DNA of 64,000 bases from NCBI GenBank assembly GCA_944990035.1, contig CALYLX010000082.1, positions 434,001 through 498,000 on the forward strand, given 5' to 3'. A program made the position numbers and the translations under genes. Positions 23,286-34,513 of the stretch are shown piece after piece (within the stretch, counting starts at the first letter, position 1; every line of letters starts with the position of its first letter). Source of the DNA: Clitopilus passeckerianus. Taxonomy: Eukaryota > Basidiomycota > Agaricomycetes > Agaricales > Entolomataceae. The notes below the pieces were generated by a model. The model was not told where the DNA came from, made no database searches, and saw only the letters and a program-made list of their open reading frames with translations.

Positions 23286-26200
23286 ATGGCTACCAATAAT
23301 AATCTTAATATCAACCAAACGCCGACCCCAATTTCTTCTCCCCGACGTGCACTCCCGCAGCCGCCGGCTCCCAAGGATACCCCCTCCCATCAGCTTAACC
23401 CCAATTCTGCCCCATTCCGCCCTTCGGCGATTGCAATGAATAATGTCCCAACTGTATCAGTTTCGTCTCCAGCAAACAGCTCGTATCATTCCGCTCAGAA
23501 CGACGTTTCGCTCTCGCACAACTCTCTTGATAATTCTTCGTCCTCTTCTGGCTCTTCGTTGGCCAGCAGCGGAACACGCCATCGTTATCGCATTAGGCGG
23601 GAACGTTCATCTGCTGTTTCTTCTAATGGAACCGACGGCGACTCACAGGAATCCTTACCCGAGGACGATGGCGAGGAAGAAGACTCAGAATCGGACGTTG
23701 AAATTTACCTTTCCACGATCGATCTCAACAGCTCCTTGATTGATGAGCACCCAATTTCGCTCAGCTTTAACAGCAGTAATTCTTTTGAGAATACGACAAG
23801 CAATGCCCCAAATCAAATATTTAATGATCATGATCATAATTTAATTGGTACGTTCGAGTGTTTTACGTCGTAAACAGCTTTTTGACAATCGCTTGTTACA
23901 GCACGACCAACCAGTCAAAACCAGGCGCTTCCAGACGACTCCCCCGTTTTACCCCCTTCGCATACATTCGCTTCTGATTCGCAATCCGCAGCGTTTTCCT
24001 CTACCCGTGCTTCCATCCAGTCACCCCCTCCTGCTGCCCCTCTTCGTCAAACGGTGCCATTGCCCGACGTTGGACGCGACTCCGAGGCGACGGGGCCGGG
24101 TACTGCAGACGCTTTACCTCCTAACGTTAGAGCTCCAGACGATCATCCGTCATCTCGTCCTTCGACTGGAGGAAAGCGCATTGCCTTAGAGGTCTCAGAA
24201 ACAATACAATCCACGAACGAGGGTACTAGCACTCCCTCTTCCACTGCAGCGGTCAAAGGTTCAACGCCACCTACTCGCACTGTGTCTAGCCATTCTGCGC
24301 CCAGGCTTATTGTCGACACCAAATCCATGATGTCCTTATCATCACTGGACTCCCAAACTCCCCTTGAGGTCTCATCCCCCACCGATTCCAGATCTTCCGC
24401 GACGAGCACCCTTGGAGCAGATACCAGGACGACGAACGTCTACATCAACGGTCTACCTCCCCATTACCCTGAGGAAGAATTGTATAAACTTGCTGCTCAG
24501 TACGGAGCGATTAGGAGCGTGAGGACCTTTACAAGGCATGTGAGGGATAGCGAGAGTGGATATGGCTTCGTACTGTAAGTATATGCGCATTCATTAGTGC
24601 CTTTCTTCACGTCTGTGCAAGAAGAAGTGGATATATGCCCTTCTTGATTCGTCCTCGAGGACATCCTGCTCTTATTTTCCCCTCTGTGGTCGTTTTTAGC
24701 ACAGCAGCTGACTTCTACTTGACAGGTTCGAGACTATTGAAGCTGCTGAGAGGTGCATCCAGGATTTGCGACGCTACCGCAACCTTCATCCTACTTTCTC
24801 CAAGGTTCTTCCACCAGGTTTCCTCAATGATCTCCTAACTAATTCACCATCGCAATAGACATCCCATAAAATACCCGGAACTTACAGTTCCGCTGATCTC
24901 ACCCTCCCTCCCTCATCGAGTGGGGTTAGCCTGGACTGGCAACCTGCCGCTTCAGGGGGTTTGGACGACAGTGCACGATCTGCTGAGGAGACCCTACTCA
25001 TGGGGCCCAGCACGAGCAATACTTCTATCCCCGACATTATCGGCGCCAGCAGCTGTGAGAGAAGGGAACCGCCACGGGAGGCCTCGTTTAAGGCGAAGAT
25101 GGAGAGCCTGCACGATCCGAATAGTACCAACTTGTACATGGAAGGGTCTGTCCAGCTTCTCCCGTCTTTCTCGTGGCCATTTACTGATAATATATATGAA
25201 TAGATTGCCTCTGAACATCGATGAAGCTGTGAGTATATTTTGAGTGCGCTTTACTTTCGATGATAAGCTGACTGTGCCTTTTCAATATAGACGCTGGCTG
25301 CACTCGTTACACCGCACAAGATCAGTAGCTCCAGGTTCTTCCAGACTAGGCTCAGCAATCCTCCGAGGATTATTGCATTCGTCAGGTATGGTCTCGGAAT
25401 AGACTTTCCAAGGGGAACGTTAATTGACTTAGCCTCTGCAGACTTGAAACTCGTTCTGGCGCCGAGGAGATCGTGGAACGTCTCCATGGTCGTATGGTCC
25501 GCGGTTGGAACGATAGCGGGAGTAGAATCAGCGTACGTTTTGCAGATACGGCTGAGCAACGAGAGCTGAGAGTAGGTCCCTTCTGCCATCTTCATCGACC
25601 CTTGCTAACCATAGTTGGTTTGACAGAGGTCTGAACGTAATAATACACGAGACGACGACCAGTTTCCTGCTCGCTTGACTATTGCTCAGGCCTCTCTTCT
25701 CAACCTGCATGGTCAAGGACTCCGTACTGGCGAGAAGATGCTCTCATGCTCGTCCTCCAATCTTTCCATCTCGAGCATTGGAGGATCCCCTCTTCCACCT
25801 CCACCCATCCTTCTCGACAGACTTGCCCCTCCTCCAGCCACACTTCAACCATCTCGCTCGTATGGCGGTGGCCCCCATGGCTATGACGACCCTTATGGAA
25901 GTTACGATGTTAGCAGAGCGCATACACCTCCCTTCGCAGTTGACTATTCCCTCGCCAGTGGTGCTAGACCAATTTCCAGGGCTCACTCTCCCGTTTATTA
26001 TCCTCAGCACCAACTTCCCTCTAGCTCTTATCACGCGACGAATTTGTTAGCCAAACAACAACAGCTACTACTTCAGCAACAGCAACTGAATCTTGCCTAC
26101 CAACAAAACCAGTTGGACCCGCAGACTCTGGCTTTGCTCGATTCATTGAGGGCAAATGGTTCCCCGTTCCAACCCAATCATGCCTCGCCCATGCATCCCG

Positions 26201-27570
26201 GAAGCGCCCCACATGTCGGCCTTGACAACTCTTATCAGCAGGCCAACTTTGGTGCTTCACATGTTGGCCCACGACTTGCCTCACAGCAACTTGCTCCTTC
26301 CATCGTCTCTGGACGTGGCGCCGTCCAAGCCAGGTCCGGATATACTGCGACTGAGGAGTACATCATGCGTGCGCATTTAGAGGCTCAGAATCCGCGACAG
26401 CAGCCAGCTATCAACTACTCTGATTCGTCAAACGACAACCAGGCTGTGAACAGGATGATTCTTCGGAACAACGCTCTTCGTCAGTCCCAGCAGGAGTATG
26501 CATCAAACTATGACGATGTTCAGCAAGTTCAGAATCGTCGACGGCCCCCACCCCTAGACCTCACGTATCAACAACGACAGCAGCAGCAGCAGCAGATCCT
26601 TGAAGAAGAGCAAGCTCTCCGACGGAGGGAGCGGAGCGACTCTCTGAGCCTGGCTGGCAACGCCAACATCAGCGTCGGACTTAGAGGCTACAGAACGCAA
26701 GCGGCAATCTTGGAGCACCATGGACTTCAGCACCATTCAGAAGATTATATGTTGGACGAGGATGACGGTGTCAACGGTCGTCAGCAGTCTATCTCTGCCC
26801 TTCAACAGGCACTTTCCCCTACCCTCACCAACGTTTCCACCAACTCTGCAAGCTCCAATGGGAATACGTTTCAGCATGCACACCTACGTTCGTCGACGCT
26901 TCCTTACCGGACGCCATCTAGAGGACAGCAGAGGCACTCCCAAACCAGCAGCATGAGTGCTGCTCCTCCCTTTGGGCATGGGCGACAGGACTCCCAGTCG
27001 CAGATGCAGCAACCCCATCAACAGCAGTACTCCCATGGGCGTGGACAGGATAGTATCAGCGTCGGTCCTAACAGGAATATGAGCAACCACGACTTCGACA
27101 TCCGCGACCAGGGCCCTCCTACCGAGTTTAGGAGCACGGTCACCTCCGACATGAACGACGTCACTATCACCAGTCCCAGGATGGGCACTGCTGAAGTGTC
27201 AAAGCTCTATCTCCAGGCCCAGCTTCAGCAGCAGCGACGCCAGATCCGCGAACGCGACCAGGGAAACTTGCAGACGACAGCCGGAGGAATTCTCGCGGCT
27301 GGAGCATATAATCATGACATCTCTGGGTCCAACAACACTTCACCATCGTTGTCGATCATTTCACCTGCGTTGAGCTATTCCGCCAATACTCCTGCTTCGA
27401 CGTTGAGCCCTGCTACCCCATTTTTCAACTCTTTCGGAAATGGTGGGGTGCAGATTGGTGGAGTTCGGGACGAGGCAGGCGTCGAGAGCAACGGGAAGGG
27501 AAATGCAGTTACAATGAGTAATGTGCAGGCCGCCTTTGAAAGCGCCAAGATGAGGAATGGAGGCCAGTAG
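23286..27570 (+). CDS. Two-RRM RNA-binding protein (RBMS/alan shepard-like) with Gln-rich tail
   Basis: Start taken at 23286 (MATNNNLNIN); the frame is open upstream to 23103. The first ~350 residues are Ser/Pro-rich and disordered. RRM1 begins TTNVYINGLPPHYPEEELYK (about 24430) with RNP1-like SGYGFVLFE split by an intron. RRM2 begins TNLYMEGLPLNIDE (about 25127) and runs to ISVRFADTAEQRELR. Tandem RRMs in this form resemble RBMS/alan shepard proteins, which bind single-stranded RNA and affect mRNA fate. A single last exon of about 1.9 kb encodes a low-complexity tail rich in Gln, Ser and Asn, with runs such as QQQLLLQQQQLNLAYQQ and RQQQQQQI. Total is about 1200 residues or more. The tail has prion-like composition, so condensation into granules is possible (inference). 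Confidence 0.85.
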
Positions 27571-28560
27571 GCGTGGCGTTTTTTGTACTTTTACCATCAT
27601 GTTCGACGTTCTGCCTGGCGCAGCACACTTGCAGTTATATTCTTGTTTCTTCAATCCATGGACTTGTTACGTTTCCTTTGCAAGCAGTCTCTCTACCTAT
27701 TATGCCTCTGTGTTATAGATAGTACATGGTCACTTCGCAGACATCCCGCCTCTCGTAGTTCTAAGCCCTTTTCACTAGTATCCCTACCTTTGTAACGTGT
27801 ACTGTTGTATTGTTAGAATATTGGCATATCAAGCTTTTATTGGGTTTCAGGCCAGATATATTGGATGACTATCCGCAGGGAAATCGATGTTAGATACGTA
27901 TTTTAGAGTCCAAGCGAATGATGGCGGACTACGAAGTGTTAGAATTATTGGGGTCACACGTATCCGTAGGCGTGTCTGGAGAACGGGATGATATCTTCGA
28001 GAGTGGGGCTCGGAACCCAGCTTTTCCCTTGTATGGGTTCACTTATCAAGGGACGCACTTCGGACTAGCCACAATTGGGCTTCGTAGGGGTTTATTATCT
28101 ACCAAAAGCTTGATTCTATTCTGAAAGGAGGGTCCGACCCCCTCCTTCAGACTTAGATTCTGGAGCTGCTCCACAACGTCCGAATAAGATATTTTCACAA
28201 CCGACGTCAAGCGGCATGCCCGGCATTGCTCGCATATCACACTTTTATAACTGACATTATAAGATTATATTCGACGAACCCTGCGGAAAGTCACCCATTA
28301 TCAAATAAATATGTACAGGGGAATAAGGACTAAAATCGATACAACCGGAGTAAGGAGCAACAGGAGTTGAGTACGGATACAGACGAGCGATCGACGAATT
28401 AGGGACAGATAATGTACGATGTGATGACGGTTGGATGCAGTGCATAGGGAAAATAATACGTTGGGTTGCATAAATGATCATAGGAGCATGGGCCGAGAGA
28501 GCCGGGTTTGATAATTGTGGATTGAACAGAAGGGCGACACTGCCTAGGGGGGTCAAGCGC
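27571..28560. other. Convergent intergenic region
   Basis: 3' flanks of the RNA-binding protein (plus) and the unknown 321-residue gene (minus). Only short ORFs; no element recognised. Confidence 0.45.
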
Positions 28561-29526
28561 TCAGCCCATGATGACATCGATGGTCTTGGTGGGCTGCAAA
28601 GTGCTTGAGCTGCTGTGAGTGGGGACCGGGCTTGCGTCATAGCAAATCGACTTCTTGTAGTTAGCGGAGAAGTTCCCATCGATAATTTGCACAGGGATGT
28701 CGGTGGCTTTGAGAAACTTGTTGGGCACAGGTGAGGAGGGCGGGGCATACTTGATGACCTCCGTGTCGGCGCGGACGAGGGTAGCAGAGCTTGAGGCATT
28801 GGATGAAGGAACCTCGTCGTTAGCTTCTAACTTTGCTTTGACGTCCTCGTCGTAGATGAATTTGATGATATCGGGGTACGAAAGCTTGGCGGCCATGAAG
28901 ATCTTCATGAGGTTGTCCTTCATAATATCCCATCGTTTGCGATCCTGCTCGTCCTGGAGCTTGTCCTTAGCTGCTTGACTGTGGTCGTCGGGGATCAAGG
29001 TGATGCGGCAGACGGGGCGGCCATCTGTTTTCGAGGGGAAGGTCGCCCACTCGGCATTGGGGTAGTTCCTGATCTCGCGCGGAGTGCATATTTCCTCGAA
29101 GGACATGTCGGTAGGGCATGGAGCGGAGACTTGGTAGAAATGTCCGACGGCACTTCTGCGTTGGAGCGGTTTACGGGTGGGGACTGTGGCGTAAGGAATA
29201 GGAATGGGGGAAGGTGGGGGCGTCATATCTTCATCTTGCTCGACGTAAATACCCATTTGCCGCTCGAGATCACTGAGCTCGGTAAGGTCGGAATCGTCGT
29301 GGTAGTAGCGGAGCAGCTCAGGACCCGTAAGACCAGGGGGTGGCATCTCTCGATACAGCCCTTTGAGATGGGAGGGAACGGGGATAGGCTTGGAGATTGG
29401 CCCTTCACAGCCATCTTCAGGAGATAGGATGACATTGACGTTCTGCTGGGAGAAGGCCTTGAAGATTCCGATAACATTTCCCGCTTTTTCGCCAAGCTTC
29501 CTCTGTCCACGAGTGAGCGCAGGCAT
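28561..29526 (-). CDS. Unknown protein, 321 residues, intronless
   Basis: One uninterrupted frame from ATG 29526 to stop at 28561. I do not recognise the family. It opens MPALTRGQRKLGEKAGNVIG, has a central acidic stretch with Pro-rich DEDMTPPPSPIPIPY, a charged segment (DDHSQAAKDKLQDEQDRKRW) likely helical, and a Ser-rich C-terminus ending TIDVIMG. No signal peptide or membrane helix. It shares a 538-base divergent promoter with the WW-domain gene. Lack of introns is unusual in this window and could mean a young or retro-copied gene, or simply a small conserved fungal protein. The opposite-strand frame at 28975-29427 is its shadow. Confidence 0.65.
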   Translation of the reverse strand: MPALTRGQRKLGEKAGNVIGIFKAFSQQNVNVILSPEDGCEGPISKPIPVPSHLKGLYREMPPPGLTGPELLRYYHDDSDLTELSDLERQMGIYVEQDEDMTPPPSPIPIPYATVPTRKPLQRRSAVGHFYQVSAPCPTDMSFEEICTPREIRNYPNAEWATFPSKTDGRPVCRITLIPDDHSQAAKDKLQDEQDRKRWDIMKDNLMKIFMAAKLSYPDIIKFIYDEDVKAKLEANDEVPSSNASSSATLVRADTEVIKYAPPSSPVPNKFLKATDIPVQIIDGNFSANYKKSICYDASPVPTHSSSSTLQPTKTIDVIMG

Positions 29527-30064
29527 GATGCAGGTAGTAGAGAGTAGAAGATAGGACTAGTTGGGTTTATGAGGAGAGTGCCGCTGCAAGGACTCGCTGG
29601 CTTGGAGTGATGGATCATTGTGGGCGAAAAGCCACAGAAACGTCGCTTCATATACCAAGTCCAGAGGTCGGTAGCTTTGACATTGAAGGGGCTATGGCCA
29701 TAGAGCCACCTGTGCTTTGGCCACTCCAGGATATGGCAAGGCTACGTGTTAAGCTTCAAAGTCGTCAAGGGAGTCCTATTGTCATGGCCGCTTTGATATG
29801 TCGATACTAGTGGCATTTTTTCGCTTTGGCTGTAGGTCTCATTATGCTTGGGCCAACAACATGAGTGCAGAGCGATGCCACCGTAGATTTTATCGGAAGA
29901 TAGGCCCTTTTCGGGTGGATGAATGAGAACAGAACTGTGCCACCACAAGAAACAAGAGAGCACCGTTAATGTGATGGAGTCACAGTACCCAAGCGCTGAC
30001 AAATGTGTTACCTGTGACATTCCGTTCCACATCCTTGACGCCGTTGACCACGCCGACGACGACA
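29527..30064. other. Divergent promoter region
   Basis: Shared upstream region of the unknown gene (minus) and the WW-domain gene (plus). No clear TATA box or repeated motif was seen. Confidence 0.45.
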
Positions 30065-30950
30065 ATGACAAAGCAAGAGAAGACGACCAAAGCCACCGTA
30101 GAGGATGCTAGCGACGAGGACGACAACGGCGGGGTGAAGAAACAAGTGCCGAACTCACAAGCGGACAAAGCCCAGTCCAGGTCTTCGGAGGTGAAGGAAG
30201 GGACTTCTGCAATCTCGAAGGAAGATTCTTCAGACACTTCGAGGGATGACGACAAGGGGGAAGGAGGGTCAAAGTTGGGAGAGGATGTATCAACCACTGG
30301 AGCATCGTCAAATCCATGGCAGGCGATATTCTCGCCGCAATATAATGCCTATTATTTCTACAATGCCGAAACGCAGGAAACGACATGGGAGAACCCTCTT
30401 GCTGACGCTGCGGGAGGATCTTCTTCAACCGCTACCCCAGCTCCGGTTGCTGGCTCTGAAGAAGCCAAGGCCGACGAACCTTCGAGTACTGGTGGATTCA
30501 CCAATCAACTGCACGACGCTGCTCTTGCGGCTGGGATCGACCCTGCGTTGGCTCATCTAGACCCGACACTTATGGCCACTATTGGAGGTGCTGGTGGTGC
30601 CTCAGGGTCTGGCCTCCCTCCAAGTTTCACAGCCAAGTTCAATGCTCGGACAGGTCAATTCACGCGTCCTGATGGCAGGGATCCTACCCATCTTTCAGAA
30701 CACGCACGAGCTCAACGGATGAGCGAGTTCTACTTCGATGTCAACGGCTGGCAGGAACAGCTTGCAGAGCAGGGTGGGAGCATACAGGGACCAGAGGAAA
30801 GTCGGAAAAGGAAACGACCGTCTAAGAAAGACCTGGTTAGTTCGACTTTTTACATTCTTGACATGTTCCTGACTGAAGCCTTTACAGGAGCGATTTAAGG
30901 AGCAGAAAAAGCAAAAGAAGATTGCCAAAACTGCTTGGTTGCGGACATAG
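30065..30950 (+). CDS. WW-domain nuclear-type protein
   Basis: Exons 30065-30835 and 30888-30950 give 277 residues. The start at 30065 (MTKQEKTTKATVEDASDED) is the first ATG in frame. An acidic, Ser-rich N-terminus of about 75 residues leads to one WW domain with both tryptophans and the aromatic pair (NPWQAIFSPQYNAYYFY ... TTWENPL). Then come an Ala-rich segment, a conserved-looking block FTAKFNARTGQFTRPDGRDP and YFDVNGWQEQLAEQGG, and a basic tail (RKRKRPSKKD ... FKEQKKQKKIAKTAWLRT). WW domains bind proline motifs; the layout and basic tail suggest a nuclear role, perhaps in mRNA processing, but that is inference. Confidence 0.8.
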
Positions 30951-31798
30951 CCTATACGAAGGTCTTCTGCAATCATAGGCTTGCAAAGCCTTGCCTTGAA
31001 GCCTTCGCAAAACTGGAGATTCGACTACCATTCGACTATTGCTTCCAGATACCTTATACAGGGGCCCGCAACATTCCCAACAGACGTTGTGGTAGGACCG
31101 AACTCCTTCCATACTCTCGACTCGGACTAGATTCGATAGATGCTTATTACCAGCTTCCGTTCTTGTGCGTCATCTTCTTTACGCAAATGACGAATGATAT
31201 GTGTTTTCAATTTCATTCTGTCCATTGTAAGCCGCCAAAACCGAAGGGAACACCTGCCGACACCCAAATGGGCCGCGAGCCCACAGCCTGCTATCCCAGT
31301 CATGGGAATGTCATGCCGACTTGTGGCGTTTGACAGTGATTTTGAGAGTCTTCTATCGATGCTTCTGATGATTGTACACCATGACGAACGTCGTATCTTT
31401 GCGTTCTGCAGTACAAACAGGAAGAACATCAGACCATATGGAAGTTTGCTGCACTGGCAGGGACTTGACGTGATCTACGCGATCCTGCAGATCCGGTTTA
31501 CCAAACTCGGTATGTCAACACCAATACTCATGACCGGGTTCTGTCACTTACATCGCCCTTGGCAGTTGACCGGAAGAATTAGACAGATATCAGATCCTAC
31601 TACGACTGATCCTTTTGAGAGGCTTTATGTTCAGATTGTCATTCGGTCATAATCAGAATTCTGCCTTCGATGCCGTTCCCTGTTCTCCCTCCCTCTTCTT
31701 CTCTATAGGCACTATCCTGAACTGAAGGTGCAAGGATCTTCTGGAAAATACACGGCCCCACCCATTCTGCACAAGGCCGGAAAGAGGTCTTCGTCGCA
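30951..31798. other. Intergenic, duplicated upstream flank of DUF6533 copy 1
   Basis: Contains sequence around 31470-31560 (GCGATCCTGCAGATCCGGTT...) that recurs upstream of DUF6533 copy 2 near 33930-34010, so the promoter flank was duplicated with the gene. Open frames here do not resemble proteins. Confidence 0.55.
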
Positions 31799-33483
31799 AT
31801 GCCGAGCTATACTCTAAGTGAGGCGGATCTGCAAACCTAGTAAGCCTAGTCGTTCCAAGGAGACGGAAACACTACTAATCTAGCCTTAGTGTAGCCAAGT
31901 ACTACTGCGCTATCGTCTCAATATGTCAGTCTACTTTACGCAACCTGATCCACAACACTTACTGAAAGTTGGTCAACAGCCCTTCTGCTTTACGAGTACT
32001 TTATCACGCTATCGATGGAGATTGAGAGATTCTGGCAGGTCCCACGCCTCTCTTTGCCTGTGTTCCTGTTCTTCGTCAACCGATATGTCACAATCCTTGG
32101 ACATTTCCCCGTGATGCTTGAATATTTTTGGAGTTCATCATCCCCCAGAAAAACCGAGGTAGGCACGCTTAGCATTCTTGTAGTAATGAAATGTCTTTGA
32201 CCGCGGTGATTTAGATGTGAGTTTCTTTGAGTATTGACCCAGATTTCGCTGACCGATCGATGAAGCTGCCGTTACTTGGAGTCCTATCACGCTTATTTTG
32301 TCCTTTGTGTCCAAGTGTACATCGCGGGTACGTTCTCCGGCGGAAATGAGAATTATTTCGATTCATACCACGCTCGTTTAGCTCTTCTTATCTTAAGAAT
32401 GTATGCACTCTATGACAGAAAAAAGTCGGTTCTGGCTCTATATCTTGCCGTGGCTTCTGGCGGTTTTGCGGTGGGATCAGTAAGTCTTCCGCCGGGATCT
32501 AGAGAGAGAACTGATTCGATCCAAGCTCTTGGCAGTGGCTTATTCTCGCTGGAAAAGAGAAGGGTCCGAAGGAGCCATATCTTATTCCCCATGGCTGCCC
32601 GGTGTTCTTTGAGCAGGATCGGTGAGTCTCTCAAGCCGGCGGCAATATTTACGTTGATTGCTCACTAGCATTCAGAGCCAATCGTGAGTAACCTTTTCGG
32701 GCTCATGAGCCGACAGCTACCGAAATTAACTGTACTCGTCACAGGGCTTGCTGGGGCATGGTGTTGTCTGCTGGTGTTTGACATTCTCGTCTTTGCCTTG
32801 ACGTTGTACAAGTCGATTCGGAATTATCAGGCTCTTCGATCAGTACGAATGAACCGATCCCCCAACATCTTGGCCATCATGCTGCGAGACGGTGGGCAGT
32901 TCTTTCATGTTGTAACTACACTCACTAATGGAGCGTTGGCTGTAGGAGCGCTCTATTTCAGGTGATTGAGACCTTTTTCACTGATCGTACTCGAAGCCAA
33001 TCCGTTCTTCAGCGCTATGATCGTATGTAATATTGCCAATATCCTGACCTTCATAGTAAGTGCTCCTTACGATATATAGTCCCAAGCGGCTGATTAACTC
33101 GATCCAGTACGGACGCGTAAGTGCTGCATGCATGGTGCAGAGGTACAACTCAGGTTGACAGCAACAATAGGCCTTCGTTAAAGGAGCCACCGCAATTGTG
33201 ACGAACACGCAAGTTTAAGTCGACTCTTTCTATAGGCAAAGGTCCTGACCTCGATAGCAGCGTTTCTTCCATCTTGATTTCAAGGCTCATGCTCAATCTT
33301 CGTGATCCCAAGTTGTCGAATCCAATGACCTACTATCCGGGTGTCATCACAACTGTTGCCTTCAGGCATCCAACGACGCATATTTTATCCGCGGCGTCTG
33401 GACATTCCTCGCACACTTTTCATGATGGAACCATCTGCGGTGAAAGCCATGAGGAGCATGAGCTGGGCGAGCGCGGCACCTGA
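31799..33483 (+). CDS. DUF6533 multi-helix membrane protein, copy 1 (14 exons, microexons)
   Basis: Exons: 31799-31839, 31890-31924, 31980-32158, 32215-32216, 32266-32327, 32382-32479, 32536-32621, 32676-32683, 32745-32891, 32946-32961, 33013-33055, 33108-33116, 33171-33208, 33261-33483; 328 residues, frame intact. The DUF6533 block is SLLLYEYFITLSMEIERFW ... NRYVTILGHFPVMLEYFW. Then follow helices YFVLCVQVYIAGL-type, ALLILRMYALYDRKKS, LAGAWCCLLVFDILVFALT, a SAMIVCNIANILTFIYGR-like helix, and a cytosolic tail after SRLMLNLRDPKLSNP. These basidiomycete proteins have about seven helices and no known function. Exon 4 is only two bases (AT), needed to keep the frame; exons 8, 10 and 12 are 8, 16 and 9 bases. 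The intron at 33209-33260 starts GC (GCAAGT). Confidence 0.85.
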
Positions 33484-34513
33484 ATCAGTAAGGACGATCC
33501 CAGTGACTTTAGCATAGGTCATGTGTGTGGTGATGCTTCTTGTAGAACGATGATAGGACGTTGTGCATTTGATATACACTTACGCATGGGCACTATTCCT
33601 ATCAGCTCGAGTTGTGCCACTGATCTGCCTCACCCCCCGCTTTTTATTGTCTTTGCCCCTCACAGACATTCTAAACAATGCTTATCAGTTCGTCCCTTGT
33701 TAACTGTTCCAATCGAGTCAAACAATCAATTACTAAGTTCACAGTGGTCATCATTTCGCCCATTCACGTCTCAGGCGCCATTTCTGAAGACTGTCATGCG
33801 ATCTATCCGACGTTCCGCAGATATTTTGAGTGGCCCCGCGTGCAGTCATCATGATCAGGCCAACATGGTCTTCACGAACGAGGAAAACATCAAGCCACAT
33901 TGGAGTCAGCTGCAAGGTCTTGGCACGATCGATGCGATCCTGTAGATCCGGTTTACTGTACATGGTATGTCAAGATCAATATCAATGTCCCGGCTTTGTC
34001 ACTCAAATCGTCTTTGACATGGCCTGACATTCGGCGAGAAGGATCATACGGACATCTGATCCTATGTTGATGCTTCCGGGTGGCATTGGGTATCCATAAT
34101 TCATACGGCCATTCAATGAAGGTCGCTTCTGCGATCTCGACAAACGATCAACGTTCGGTATGAATAGCCGTACTGGAACCAGAGTTTCGATGACGAGGAT
34201 ATACCTTCCATCTCTCAATGTGCAAACTTGAGGTTGAGCTGAGGAAGGATTCCATCGTCTTGGGATAACCATCTGCGGTGGCGGAGCTGTGGGTCAGCGC
34301 AAGTTAGTGCCTGGCTGAACCCGGTCGGCATGGGATAAGATGCTTGCTCAAAGTCTAAATAAATCCGAGGTCTGCCATACCTTGTTCGTCTCCTCCCTCA
34401 TCTTCCATCCCAATGGACCCTATCCGATAACTGAAGCCTCCTTCCGCCAGGAACGTTTAGAAAGCAACCGGTCCAAGACACAGTCTGCACAATCCCGCCA
34501 ACGCCTTCCCGCA
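33484..34513. other. Intergenic, duplicated upstream flank of DUF6533 copy 2
   Basis: Holds the block near 33930-34010 matching 31470-31560, and a block at about 33597-33625 (GCTCGAGTTGTGCCACTGAT) matching 38490-38512 upstream of copy 3. No gene recognised. Confidence 0.55.

Noticed and set aside
28975..29427. Plus-strand ORF of 150 codons
   Set aside because: Lies wholly inside the 321-codon minus-strand gene and looks like its antisense shadow.
32159..32265. Single intron between DUF6533 exons 3 and 5 without the 2-base exon
   Set aside because: It breaks the reading frame of a conserved helix in all three copies, and the alternative upstream acceptor in copy 1 leads to a stop.
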